A DNA stretch of 64,000 nt from Algorimicrobium hallyeonense (GCF_042657385.1 NZ_JBHSLA010000001.1:682001-746000); one strand, 5' to 3'. Counted from the first letter of the stretch, positions 42,291 through 51,446 are shown. Numbers and translations: made by a program. The notes: generated by a model not told the origin, from the letters alone.

Positions 42291-42578
42291 ATGAGTAAAA
42301 AAACTATTGCAATTTTATTTTCTATTTTATTTGTGGCGTTCATTTCAGCGCCATCAATAATTGTTGCAGTAGATGAAAATGTAGATTTATCTATATTCTA
42401 TAGCATTACGGAAGAAGAAAATGAAAGTTTTAAATTCCCGCTCTCTAATAGTGATTTTAATGAACTAGAGAATTTATACGCTACAAATGCTCAAGATTAT
42501 TTGGGGTATTATTTCAAGAATTATTCAAAACCCCATTTAAATCTCATTTCACCTCCACCCGATTACAACATCATATAA
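42291..42578 (+). CDS. Small secreted hypothetical protein upstream of SulP
   Basis: A 95-residue protein that I do not recognise. Residues 1-26 form a signal peptide or membrane anchor (IAILFSILFVAFISAPSIIVAV). The rest is acidic (ITEEENESF) and ends in a proline-rich tail (HLNLISPPPDYNII). It has its own -7 box and is followed by a terminator-like hairpin just before the SulP gene. A link to the transporter is suggested only by position. Confidence 0.6.
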   Translation: MSKKTIAILFSILFVAFISAPSIIVAVDENVDLSIFYSITEEENESFKFPLSNSDFNELENLYATNAQDYLGYYFKNYSKPHLNLISPPPDYNII

Positions 42579-42588
42579 TTTCGTGATT

Positions 42589-42613
42589 GGCTAATTAATT
42601 AGCCTCGTTTTTT
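42589..42613 (+). terminator. Terminator or attenuator between the small gene and SulP
   Basis: The palindrome GGCTAATTAATTAGCC (42589-42604) followed by a T run at 42608-42613. It lies about 50 nt before the SulP ATG and may limit readthrough. Confidence 0.6.
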
Positions 42614-42662
42614 ATTAACTCTTCTAGTCTGAAACGGATTAGAAGCGCAATTATTTATATGT

Positions 42663-44255
42663 ATGTTTAAAAATATTAAAAGCGACTTACCAGCGAGTAT
42701 TGTCGTGTTTTTTGTTGCCTTACCTTTATGTTTAGGTATAGCTCTTGCCAGCGGAGCGCCCTTGTTTTCGGGATTAATAGCTGGTATTATTGGAGGAATT
42801 GTTGTTGGTGGTTTAAGCGGCTCTAAAATAGGTGTAAGTGGGCCTGCAGCGGGTTTAGCGGCCATTGTTTTAACTGCTATTGGAACTCTTGGCGGTTATG
42901 AAAACTTTTTAGTAGCCGTTGTTTTAGGTGGTGCTATTCAGTTAGTATTTGGAGTTTTAAAAGCGGGTATTATTGGGTACTATTTCCCATCTTCCGTAAT
43001 TAAAGGTATGCTAACTGGGATTGGAATTATCATTATTTTAAAGCAAATACCTAACTTTTTTGGTTATGATGAAGCATCAGCTTGGGATTTAGAGTTTTTT
43101 GAAATTGATGGTGGAAATACCTTTTCTGAACTTTTTGCGGTGTTAAGTAACATTCACCCTGGAGCGGCTTTAATAGGAATAGTTAGTTTGTTATTACTTG
43201 TATTTTGGGAGAAAATATTAAGCAAAAAATCAAAGCTTTTTGAACTGATACAAGGACCATTTGTTGTGGTGGTTTTAGGAATTATTTTTTATACACTTTT
43301 TCAAGATCATGACTTTCTTTCCATTGGAAATAAACACATGGTTAGTGTTCCAATTCCGGAAAATGCTACCGATTTTTTAAATCAATTTAGCTTCCCAAAT
43401 TTTTCAGTAATTACCAATGTGGATGTGTGGGTAACGGCCTTTACTATTGCCTTGGTGGCAAGTTTAGAAACGTTGTTATGTGTGGAAGCTTCGGATAAAA
43501 TTGATCCAAATAAAAACGTGACACCAACCAATAGAGAACTATTGGCACAAGGGACAGGAAATATGATTTCGGGGTTAATTGGTGGTTTGCCAATAACACA
43601 GGTAATCGTTAGAAGTTCGGCTAATATTCAGTCGGGTGGAAAAAGCAAATTATCAACTATTTTACATGGCTTTTTATTGTTAATTTCAGTGGTATTAATT
43701 CCTAAATTACTCAATATGATTCCCCTATCTGTTTTAGCCGCCATTCTTTTGCTTGTTGGTTATAAGCTGGCTAAACCAACCTTATTTAAAGATATGTATA
43801 ATTTAGGTTGGAAACAATGGGTACCCTTTATTGTTACGGTTGTGGGTATTGTGTTTACGGATTTGTTGTTTGGCATTGGATTAGGATTAATGGTTGGTGT
43901 TGTAGTTATTCTCTTAAAAAGTTACCAAAATTCGCACTTTCTTCATATTGAAGATAAGAGCAATGGAAAACATAAAATCAAAATGACACTTGCTGAAGAA
44001 GTAACCTTCTTTAATAAAGGAGCTATTCTTAAAGAATTGGAGAGTTTGCCAAGAGACACGTATTTAGAACTAGACCTTATTAATACAAGGTATTTAGATC
44101 ATGATATCATTGAGATTTTAGAAGATTTTCTGTATAAAGCGGAAGAACGAAATATTAGTATAAAGCTTTTATCTAAACGTGGTATTGTTGAAAATCCATC
44201 TAGTTTTATTTCATTTTTCAATGAAAATCAGAAATCAAAAATAAGCTTAAGTTAA
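42663..44255 (+). CDS. SulP-family inorganic anion transporter, likely bicarbonate
   Basis: A 530-residue membrane protein with about 10-12 transmembrane helices over residues 8-430. SGAPLFSGLIAGIIGGIVVG and GSKIGVSGPAAGLAAIV are the conserved SulP N-terminal segments, and TNRELLAQGTGNMISGLIGGLP is the mid-protein signature. The C-terminal domain (about 435-530; LELDLINTRYLDHDIIEIL) is a STAS-like domain. SulP proteins move sulfate, bicarbonate or other anions. The carbonic anhydrase gene 184 bp downstream makes bicarbonate the most likely substrate; this is inference. Confidence 0.88.
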   Translation: MFKNIKSDLPASIVVFFVALPLCLGIALASGAPLFSGLIAGIIGGIVVGGLSGSKIGVSGPAAGLAAIVLTAIGTLGGYENFLVAVVLGGAIQLVFGVLKAGIIGYYFPSSVIKGMLTGIGIIIILKQIPNFFGYDEASAWDLEFFEIDGGNTFSELFAVLSNIHPGAALIGIVSLLLLVFWEKILSKKSKLFELIQGPFVVVVLGIIFYTLFQDHDFLSIGNKHMVSVPIPENATDFLNQFSFPNFSVITNVDVWVTAFTIALVASLETLLCVEASDKIDPNKNVTPTNRELLAQGTGNMISGLIGGLPITQVIVRSSANIQSGGKSKLSTILHGFLLLISVVLIPKLLNMIPLSVLAAILLLVGYKLAKPTLFKDMYNLGWKQWVPFIVTVVGIVFTDLLFGIGLGLMVGVVVILLKSYQNSHFLHIEDKSNGKHKIKMTLAEEVTFFNKGAILKELESLPRDTYLELDLINTRYLDHDIIEILEDFLYKAEERNISIKLLSKRGIVENPSSFISFFNENQKSKISLS

Positions 44256-44439
44256 TTCAAATAAACCTTAAAAAATTAAAACCGTTTAAACATTGGCCCG
44301 TTACGATATTTAAAAAAATGTGACGAGAACGTATTGAAAGCATTGCAAAATAAATGCGTCGTCCTTATAATTTTTAATACTTTTAGCGTGTGAAAACAAT
44401 GTCTTAAACAAAATTGTATACTATTAAATATTAAAATTT

Positions 44440-45066
44440 ATGAATTTAAAAACAGTTTTCGAAAACAATAAGTCCTGGATTCAGGGCAAACTAGATGTTA
44501 GCTCAGATTATTTTAAAGATTTAAGTGATGGGCAAAATCCAGAACTTTTATATATAGGATGTTCTGACAGTCGTGTTACGGCTGAAGAATTAATGGGTGC
44601 AGCTCCTGGAGAAGTTTTTGTACACAGAAATATTGCTAATATGGTAATTAGTATAGACCTTAATGTCATGTCTGTAGTAAACTATGCCATTGACCATCTT
44701 AAAGTTAAGCATGTTATTGTTTGTGGTCATTATGCTTGCGGTGGTGTAAAAGCCGCAATGCAGTCTGCAGATTTAGGGATTTTAAATCCATGGTTGCGTA
44801 ATATTCGCGATGTATATAGAATTCACAGAGTGGAACTAAATGCTATTGAATGTGAAGACAAGCGTTATGATAGATTGGTTGAACTTAATGTGCAGGAACA
44901 GTGTGTCAACTTAATTAAAACAGCTGCTGTGCAAAAAGCGGTTCGTGATAGAGGGTTAGAAGTTCATGGTTGGGTTTTTGATATCCACACCGGAAAATTA
45001 ATTGATTTAAAAATTGACCTTGAAAAATATCTTGATGATATTCAAGAGATTTATCATTTGGATTAA
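44440..45066 (+). CDS. can: Beta-class carbonic anhydrase
   Basis: A 208-residue enzyme that interconverts carbon dioxide and bicarbonate. The zinc ligands are C41 and D43 (YIGCSDSRV), H97 and C100 (VCGHYACGG); R45 forms the Asp-Arg dyad with D43. There is no signal peptide, so it acts in the cytosol. It sits behind a SulP transporter, a pairing seen in bicarbonate uptake loci. A strong terminator follows. Confidence 0.95.
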   Translation: MNLKTVFENNKSWIQGKLDVSSDYFKDLSDGQNPELLYIGCSDSRVTAEELMGAAPGEVFVHRNIANMVISIDLNVMSVVNYAIDHLKVKHVIVCGHYACGGVKAAMQSADLGILNPWLRNIRDVYRIHRVELNAIECEDKRYDRLVELNVQEQCVNLIKTAAVQKAVRDRGLEVHGWVFDIHTGKLIDLKIDLEKYLDDIQEIYHLD

Positions 45067-45073
45067 ATAAAAA

Positions 45074-45106
45074 AAAGCTGCTTCAATTGAAGCGGCTTTC
45101 TTTTTT
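45074..45106 (+). terminator. Terminator after carbonic anhydrase
   Basis: An 11-bp stem (45074-45084 with 45089-45099, one U.G pair) around AATT, then C and a T6 tract. Confidence 0.85.
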
Positions 45107-45135
45107 GGATAATCATGCTGAAAGATGATGGTATA

Positions 45136-46227
45136 TTATTGTAATAGGCTATAAACAAATTCAGGATGGCCACGTTCTCCATCAGCATTTGTTAATGCTA
45201 AAAATTTCAATTTGTATAAATTACCTTCTGTATCATTAATTATGTAAAAAACATTTTCTTTTAAGGAAGGTAGAGTTCCTGGTCCTCCACCATTTCTCCA
45301 GCTACTTCCAATAGAACGTTGATCGTTACTAAAGTTTGTGTCTACAACATTGGCTAGTGTAAAGTTATCATAACTTAATTCGGTTTCCACATCGGTATCA
45401 ATCATATAAGCCGTGGCATCTGCTTTACTATTATTTACTACAAAATCCGTGTAACCGTAAGCACCATATCCTGTAATTTCATTGGTAAACACGGTAAAGT
45501 TTAAATCCCATTCCGTTTTTGCAGGCTCCACGCTAACTTCAGATTCTGTATCAAAACTAAAAAATGTAAAATTATAATTTGTGTCTTTAGAAATAGTTAC
45601 GGTATTATGTGTTGTAGCATCTAAATCAGCATATTGTAAAATGTAATCATTTCCGCTTTTAGTAATACGAATTTTTTTCCAACCTCGGGGATTGCCTGAA
45701 ACTTCTACGCTACCATTGGCTGGCGTTTCGGTGCTTACTTCATAACCTAAATTAACCAAATATACATGGTTTGAAATAGCATCATCAGAAATAGCCTTAA
45801 TTACAGTCCCGTCAATATTACCAAAAGGTGCATCTATAAAACCAGCACTAACATCTTCAAAAGTACCTACGGCCACTTGCGGTTGTAAGGTTTGAACTTC
45901 GATGGATGATGCATTCACGGCATCAATATCTGAAGCAGAAAGTTCGGCAGCTGCCATATAAATAGAACCATTAATGGCCACTCTAAAATCGGAACCTGAA
46001 TAAAAACCTAAATCCCAAGTATCTCGTTGTACAGATGTTGTTGTGTTTGTGCTTAAATCAATATAAATTTGATTAGGCTCGTTTGGGCCTCCAATTTGAG
46101 GTGCAATTGAAGCACCCTCAATAACAACGTTAATAGGTCCTGATGGTGTGTTATCGTCGTCACTACTACAACTAAAAGTAGTAAATAAAGCGACTGTAAA
46201 TAGTGCAGATAAAAATTTGTTAATCAT
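45136..46227 (-). CDS. HmuY-family heme-binding lipoprotein
   Basis: A 363-residue lipoprotein (ALFTTFSCSSDDD lipobox at about Cys20). RDTWDLGFYSGSDFRVAINGS is close to the HmuY-family signature. Two HmuY-like halves may be present, because a second segment WDLNFTVFTNEITGYGAYGYTD has the same pattern near residue 240. HmuY proteins bind heme at the cell surface and hand it to a TonB receptor, such as the one encoded directly upstream, 14 bp away. The heme-coordinating residues cannot be assigned by eye. Confidence 0.88.
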   Translation of the reverse strand: MINKFLSALFTVALFTTFSCSSDDDNTPSGPINVVIEGASIAPQIGGPNEPNQIYIDLSTNTTTSVQRDTWDLGFYSGSDFRVAINGSIYMAAAELSASDIDAVNASSIEVQTLQPQVAVGTFEDVSAGFIDAPFGNIDGTVIKAISDDAISNHVYLVNLGYEVSTETPANGSVEVSGNPRGWKKIRITKSGNDYILQYADLDATTHNTVTISKDTNYNFTFFSFDTESEVSVEPAKTEWDLNFTVFTNEITGYGAYGYTDFVVNNSKADATAYMIDTDVETELSYDNFTLANVVDTNFSNDQRSIGSSWRNGGGPGTLPSLKENVFYIINDTEGNLYKLKFLALTNADGERGHPEFVYSLLQ

Positions 46228-46241
46228 AATATATATAGTGT

Positions 46242-48380
46242 TTAAAGGTTTAATTTATATAATAGTTTTAAATAAAATGAACGTCCGTAACCCAAGGTTA
46301 AATTGGAAGTGTTTCCACCATGAGAACCGCCATCTGAAGCAGAATTACGAATATCAACAGATGTAATATCTAGTAAGTTTCTTGCGCCAAGTGTTACTTG
46401 AAATGTGTTTTTGAAAAATTCTTTTTTAATGGATGCATCCAGCCAACTATAGCCATCAACAGTTTGTTGTGTAAAAATGTTATTTCCTTCATTATCTACG
46501 TCACCATTGGCGGCAAAATCTTTTTGTTCGCCATTATACTTATATAGCATGGTAAAGTAAGTGTCCCATTTTTTGGCATAATAGGTAGCACTTGAATTAA
46601 TTTGGTAGGAAAACAAAAAATCATCGTTGGCATTAACTTCATCATCTAAAACCCGCGAAATTCCTTGCAATGTCGCTCCTAAATTAAAAGTCCAATTATC
46701 CGCTTTTATACTGTTATTAAGGGTTGCACCCATTAACTTATAGCTATTAATGTTTATATATTGGTATTGCAATGGCGTTGTATTTACAATAACCAAATCA
46801 ATCTTATCTTGTAATGATATGTAGTTTATTTTGAATTCATTAACCAAAGATAAATCGTTAAACCAGCTACGCTTTTTCACATTAAAAAAGGCGGTATAAC
46901 CGTTTTCGGGTTTTAGGTTTTCATTCCCACGGACATCATGATTAGAATCTACAAAGTAATAATACAGTTCTTCAAAGCTTGGTGTTCTATAGGAGCTTCC
47001 TAATTCGGCACGTAGTTCAAAACCGTGTTCAAACAGGTAACGCGCACTTAAAGACCCTAGTAATTTAGATTTGAAAAGGGAGTTATGGTCGTACCGCATA
47101 CCAGGTCTAACGGAAAATTTTTTGCTAAAACGGTATTCTCCAGAAGCATAACCTGCCAAACTAGTTACCGATTGTAGTTTATCCATTTGGGTTTCATTTC
47201 CCGAGGCCTGGGTATCAAAACCTTCAATATAACGTAATTCGTAGCCTAATTGAAAGTTGAATTTATCTGTTTTAATTAAGTTATTTACGGCACCATTGGA
47301 GAAAAGAACTTTCGTAGATTGGTAGGTTTCATCTATTTCATTATCTTTTGTTTCCGTAAGAATATAATACGTAAAATCATTTAAATTTCGTTCTTGCTGT
47401 TGGTACGAAAAGGATGCTTTATAATTAATACCCGATTGTAATTGGCCAGATACATTTAAATTATTTACAAACCGATTCGTTTTGTAAACCCGATCGTTGG
47501 TTGTGGGGTTAATGGTTTGTGAAGCAACATCAGGATTGGTTCTAACGGAACGATTGTAAAAGTTTAATTCTTCATTAAAATAATCAAATCGGTAGTTCAA
47601 GTTAAAGGCTTCAGACTGATAGTTAATTAAAGCATTGCTGTTTATTTGTGTTTTTGGTAGCCATTCATACCCGCGTAAATTATCCGTTCCGTAGTAATCT
47701 TTCCCTTGCCTTTCTCCAAAATAACCAGCAAATTGATTACGGTTAAAACCCACTCTAGCAAACCATTTATCATTAATATTGTGAGATACATTTACCAGTT
47801 GTATATGGCGGCCTTCATCAAACCAAGCGTACTCATTACCTACGGTCTCTTCTTGAATTCCTGTTTGTATTTCCCATTTCCCATCAATGGCTTTTTTGGT
47901 AATAATATTAATAACTCCAGAAACAGCATTGGCGCCATATTCTACACCCATAGCACCTTCTACAATTTCTATGCGCTCAATATCATCTAAATTTATTTGG
48001 GTTAAATCAATATTATTTCCAACGCCATTATCACTAACTAAAGGAATATTATCAATTAGAATGGTGAAATACTGCTGATCTAATCCAAAAAACGAAATAT
48101 TAGATTTCCCGGTTTGGGCGCTGGGAAGGATGGTTAAATTTAAATTGAAGTTTAATAAATCGGCTATGTTATTAGCTGCCTGACTTTCAATTTGCTGCCT
48201 CGTGATTACGGTTACATTATGAACCGATTTTTTTATGGACTGCGGATTATATTGGCCAGTAATAACCACCTCACTTAATTGTTCTGTTTTAGTAGAATCT
48301 GTTTCTATTTCTTGTGAATAAATAAATGGACTCAAAAAAAGCAGAAAAAAAAGTGAAAAGTTATTTTTATTTAGACTCAT
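46242..48380 (-). CDS. TonB-dependent outer-membrane receptor, heme/iron type
   Basis: A 712-residue receptor with a signal peptide ending FIYSQE, a TonB-box region near ETDSTKTEQLSEVVIT, a plug domain at about 35-150 (IADLLNFNLNLTILP, DDIERIEIVEGAMGVEYGANAVSGVINIITKK) and a 22-strand type barrel to the end. ELGSSYRTPSFEELYYYF, followed by NENLKPENG, is typical of heme and siderophore receptors. It is cotranscribed with HmuY, so heme is the probable ligand. Its promoter overlaps a palindrome (48411-48433), which suggests iron control. Confidence 0.92.
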   Translation of the reverse strand: MSLNKNNFSLFFLLFLSPFIYSQEIETDSTKTEQLSEVVITGQYNPQSIKKSVHNVTVITRQQIESQAANNIADLLNFNLNLTILPSAQTGKSNISFFGLDQQYFTILIDNIPLVSDNGVGNNIDLTQINLDDIERIEIVEGAMGVEYGANAVSGVINIITKKAIDGKWEIQTGIQEETVGNEYAWFDEGRHIQLVNVSHNINDKWFARVGFNRNQFAGYFGERQGKDYYGTDNLRGYEWLPKTQINSNALINYQSEAFNLNYRFDYFNEELNFYNRSVRTNPDVASQTINPTTNDRVYKTNRFVNNLNVSGQLQSGINYKASFSYQQQERNLNDFTYYILTETKDNEIDETYQSTKVLFSNGAVNNLIKTDKFNFQLGYELRYIEGFDTQASGNETQMDKLQSVTSLAGYASGEYRFSKKFSVRPGMRYDHNSLFKSKLLGSLSARYLFEHGFELRAELGSSYRTPSFEELYYYFVDSNHDVRGNENLKPENGYTAFFNVKKRSWFNDLSLVNEFKINYISLQDKIDLVIVNTTPLQYQYININSYKLMGATLNNSIKADNWTFNLGATLQGISRVLDDEVNANDDFLFSYQINSSATYYAKKWDTYFTMLYKYNGEQKDFAANGDVDNEGNNIFTQQTVDGYSWLDASIKKEFFKNTFQVTLGARNLLDITSVDIRNSASDGGSHGGNTSNLTLGYGRSFYLKLLYKLNL

Positions 48381-48397
48381 TCTTTATAGATTTGCTG

Positions 48398-48405
48398 CAA
48401 ATATA
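48398..48405 (-). promoter_or_regulatory. -7 promoter box of the TonB receptor-HmuY operon
   Basis: TATATTTG on the minus strand, 18 nt before the start codon; transcription would begin near 48391. A TTG at 48424-48422 lies 16 nt upstream, inside the palindrome. Confidence 0.6.
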
Positions 48406-48410
48406 AAATC

Positions 48411-48433
48411 TTATTTTAATTCAATCTAAATAA
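48411..48433. promoter_or_regulatory. Candidate iron-responsive operator
   Basis: TTATTT...AAATAA palindrome: 18 of 23 positions are symmetric, and with flanking bases the arms extend to CTTATTT and AAATAAG (48410-48434). It covers the -12 to -35 region of the TonB promoter and faces a divergent gene of the same locus. The position and symmetry fit a Fur-like repressor site; the protein that binds is unknown. Confidence 0.5.
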
Positions 48434-48482
48434 GAATAAAAAATTTTGAATTAAGTCCAAATAAAAAAATAAAACTCTAAAA

Positions 48483-49388
48483 ATGAAACAAGTAGCTTTA
48501 ACCACACTTTTATTAGTAGCATTATCTACACAAATTCATGCACAATCCAAACTACAACAGGATCAAAAAGCCATCAAAAACATGTGTGGTTGTTATGAAG
48601 TGAACTTTAATTTTGCGGAAACTTTTGAATATTCTGGTGATTTAACTTACATGCCATCGGCAACAAAACATGATAAAGGAATAGAGTGGGTAGAGCTGGT
48701 TCAAGATGATGCCGATAAAATTGTCATGCAGCATTTATTAATTGTTGGATCTAAAGAGCGTCCATATATTGTAAAGCATTGGCGACAAGATTGGGAGTTT
48801 GAAAACACCAATTTATATGTTTATGACCATGATAACAAGTGGAACTTTGTAACACTTCCAAAAGAAGACGTGGCTGGTCAATGGACTCAGCGCGTTTTTC
48901 AAGTTGATGATAGTCCGCGTTATGAAGGATCTGCCACTTGGGTTCATGTCGATGGAAAAAGTTATTGGGAAAATACCACAACAGCACCTTTAGCAAGACG
49001 AGAATATACAACACGTAGTGATTATAATGTAATGAATAGAACCAACAGACATGAAATTGTTGCCAACGGTTGGATTCATGATCAGGATAACGATAAGGTT
49101 ATTCGTGAAACAGGAAAGGAAGACGTGATTTTGGCTCAAGAAAAAGGACATAATACCTACGTGAAAATTGACGATAGCGAATGTAAAGCGGCCCAAGACT
49201 ATTGGGCAAAGAACAAAGAGAAATGGGTAATTGTTAGGGCTAAATGGGATGCTGTTTTTGCACGAAACACAGATTTAATGTTGGAAGAAAAAGTAGATAA
49301 CAAAACCATGTTTAAATATTTATTGGATGATGAGAACTATAAAACTTCGGAAACTATCAACCCAATTATTGATGCATTTGTAAAATAA
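48483..49388 (+). CDS. DUF6607-type secreted protein
   Basis: A 301-residue periplasmic or surface protein with a signal peptide (LLVALSTQIHAQ). I believe it belongs to DUF6607, a Bacteroidota family of unknown function. Notable features are a CGC motif just after the mature start (C35 and C37) and a Trp/His/Asp-rich stretch (VKHWRQDWEFEN, VYDHDNKWNF). The second half has WVHVDGKSYWEN and WDAVFARNTDLML. It is the first plus-strand gene of the heme locus, divergent from the TonB receptor, and 7 bp before the ankyrin gene. It may be a lipocalin-like binder of heme or a related ligand, but this is a guess from position. Confidence 0.75.
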   Translation: MKQVALTTLLLVALSTQIHAQSKLQQDQKAIKNMCGCYEVNFNFAETFEYSGDLTYMPSATKHDKGIEWVELVQDDADKIVMQHLLIVGSKERPYIVKHWRQDWEFENTNLYVYDHDNKWNFVTLPKEDVAGQWTQRVFQVDDSPRYEGSATWVHVDGKSYWENTTTAPLARREYTTRSDYNVMNRTNRHEIVANGWIHDQDNDKVIRETGKEDVILAQEKGHNTYVKIDDSECKAAQDYWAKNKEKWVIVRAKWDAVFARNTDLMLEEKVDNKTMFKYLLDDENYKTSETINPIIDAFVK

Positions 49389-49395
49389 GAATACT

Positions 49396-50871
49396 ATGAA
49401 AATTAAATCTATAATATCCGCCTTAATCCTAGTTTTAAGCCTTCAAAGCTATGCTCAAGATAATGTGTTTTTAAATCGCGATTTTTGGAGCAACAAACCA
49501 TCTGTGGAAGATGTAGATGTCCAAATTAAAGCAGGACATGATATAACGCAAGCTAATAGCAATAATTTTGACGCCGTTGTATATGCTATTTTGCAAGATG
49601 CACCCAACGAAACCATTCAATACATTCAATCCTATAATGGAAATGACGTCAATAAATTAACCCATGACGGACGAACCTATATTTTTTGGGCCGCTTACAA
49701 AGGTAATACCGAAATCATGCAATACCTTTTAAAGAAAGGTGCCAAAACGGATATAACGGATGATAAAGGAAATACTATTTTAAATTTTGCAGCTGGTTCA
49801 GGACAAACCAATACCAAAGTATATGATATGTGTTTGGCACATGGTGCCAATTTAAAATCGGACCTTACACCGTCAGGAGCCAATGCACTACTACTAGCAG
49901 CACCTTTTGATACGGATTTTAAACTCATCAATTATTTTACATCTAAAGGCCTCGATATTCAAAGTGTGGACTCCAATGGGAATGGCGTTTTTAATTATGT
50001 TGCGAAAACTGGTAACAAGGAATTATTAAATCAATTAGTAGAAAAAGGTGTTAAAGGAAATAACCAAGCCTTTATTTTTGCTGCCCAAGGAACCCGGAGC
50101 CACACCAATGATTTAGACTTTTACACCTATTTAGAAGAAGTAGGATTAAACCCCAATACGTCTTCAAAAGAAGGCGAAACACCTTTGCATATTTTAGCGG
50201 CTCGTAGTAAAGATCTAGACTTGATACGCTATTTTATAAAAAAAGGAGTTGATGTAAATCAAGCGGATGCTGATGGTAATACAGCCTTCTTAAACGCAGC
50301 TTACCGAAATAATTTAGAAGTCATTACCATTCTTAACAAACAGGTAAAAGATATTAATGCGGTGAACAAGAAAGGTGAATCTGCATTAGCCTTGGCTCTT
50401 AAAAACAATACCTTTCAGGTGGTTGATTTCCTAATAGAAAACAAAGCAGAAGTTTCGGTTATTGATGCCAATGGAAACAATATTATAGCGTATGTTATGG
50501 AATTCTTTACTGTTAATAATCAAAAGGAGTTTGAACAAAAAATAGCCTTAATTAAAGCTAATGGAATAGATATTACCAAACCTCAAAAAAATGGAAATAC
50601 CTTATTTCATTTAGCCGTTTTACAAAATAACTTGGACTTAGTAAAATGGGTAAACACCTATCCTGTTAATGTAAATACAAAAAATAGTGAAGGTAATACA
50701 GCTCTGCATTTGGCTGCTATGCGTGCTAAAAATTCAGACATATTAAAATATTTAGTTTCAATAGGCGCTAAAACGGATGCGGTAACAGAATTTGATGAAA
50801 CCGCTTTCGATTTGGCATCTGAAAATGAGATTCTAAAATCCAGTAAAAGCAATTTAGATTTTTTGAAGTAG
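49396..50871 (+). CDS. Secreted ankyrin-repeat protein
   Basis: A 491-residue protein with a signal peptide (IISALILVLSLQSYAQ), followed by about ten ankyrin repeats spanning residues 45-480. Examples are DGRTYIFWAAYKGNTEIMQYL, KEGETPLHILAARSKDLDLI, and EGNTALHLAAMRAKNSDILKYL. Ankyrin solenoids bind proteins; outside the cytosol in this locus it might hold the heme-locus components together, which is inference only. It lies 7 bp after the DUF6607 gene and is followed by a weak hairpin. Confidence 0.9.
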   Translation: MKIKSIISALILVLSLQSYAQDNVFLNRDFWSNKPSVEDVDVQIKAGHDITQANSNNFDAVVYAILQDAPNETIQYIQSYNGNDVNKLTHDGRTYIFWAAYKGNTEIMQYLLKKGAKTDITDDKGNTILNFAAGSGQTNTKVYDMCLAHGANLKSDLTPSGANALLLAAPFDTDFKLINYFTSKGLDIQSVDSNGNGVFNYVAKTGNKELLNQLVEKGVKGNNQAFIFAAQGTRSHTNDLDFYTYLEEVGLNPNTSSKEGETPLHILAARSKDLDLIRYFIKKGVDVNQADADGNTAFLNAAYRNNLEVITILNKQVKDINAVNKKGESALALALKNNTFQVVDFLIENKAEVSVIDANGNNIIAYVMEFFTVNNQKEFEQKIALIKANGIDITKPQKNGNTLFHLAVLQNNLDLVKWVNTYPVNVNTKNSEGNTALHLAAMRAKNSDILKYLVSIGAKTDAVTEFDETAFDLASENEILKSSKSNLDFLK

Positions 50872-50878
50872 TTAATTG

Positions 50879-50914
50879 AAAACCTGTTAGTCTTTCATCA
50901 ACCTAGCAGGTTTT
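50879..50914 (+). terminator. Weak terminator or attenuator after the ankyrin gene
   Basis: AACCTGTTAG (50881-50890) pairs with CTAGCAGGTT (50903-50912, one U.G pair), with only four Ts behind it, so readthrough into the DUF2271 gene is likely. Confidence 0.5.
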
Positions 50915-50930
50915 AGTAAAATTAGAAACC

Positions 50931-51413
50931 ATGAAAATAAAACATATAATACTTGTTAGTTTTTTAACCTTTGAATTATTATCCTTTACAACCATTGCAG
51001 ATTCTACCAAATACAAATGTATGATTCAAATGACGAATTATACAGGTGAAGCTGCGTATGTAGTTATTTCCTTGATAAATCCAGATGGCGAATACGAAAA
51101 AACCCTATACGTACAAGGAGATGACAGCGAATGGTATCATGATATAACGGACTGGTGGAAATTCTACGGAAAAAAACGTAGCAATATAGATGCCATTACT
51201 GGAGCAACTATTGCTGGAGGCGCCAGAACTATTAGTGTTATAGATATTGAAGATTCTAAAATTGATGCTGGTTATAGCATCCGTTTTGAAACAGCCGTTG
51301 AGGATCAGGAATATTACACCAAAGATGTGGAATTTCCATTGACTTCTGAAACAGTAAAAAGCAAGAAAGAAGGCAGCGGATTTATTCGTTATGTTCGGAT
51401 GATGCCAAATTAA
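50931..51413 (+). CDS. DUF2271 protein with flavinylation-like motif
   Basis: A 160-residue secreted protein with a signal peptide (IILVSFLTFELLSFTTIA). The body matches DUF2271: AAYVVISLINPDGEYEKTLYV and SEWYHDITDWWKFYG. It contains DAITGAT (D87-T93), which has the spacing of the FMN-attachment motif used by ApbE flavin transferases in NqrB/C and RnfG proteins (D-x-x-S/T-G-A-T, FMN on the final Thr, here T93). It lies 33 bp before the PepSY-flavodoxin-FNR gene, so it may be a flavinylated periplasmic electron carrier for that protein. I see no apbE in this window. Confidence 0.8.
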   Translation: MKIKHIILVSFLTFELLSFTTIADSTKYKCMIQMTNYTGEAAYVVISLINPDGEYEKTLYVQGDDSEWYHDITDWWKFYGKKRSNIDAITGATIAGGARTISVIDIEDSKIDAGYSIRFETAVEDQEYYTKDVEFPLTSETVKSKKEGSGFIRYVRMMPN

Positions 51414-51446
51414 TTTTTTTGAACTTATAATTAATACGTTTGGTTT

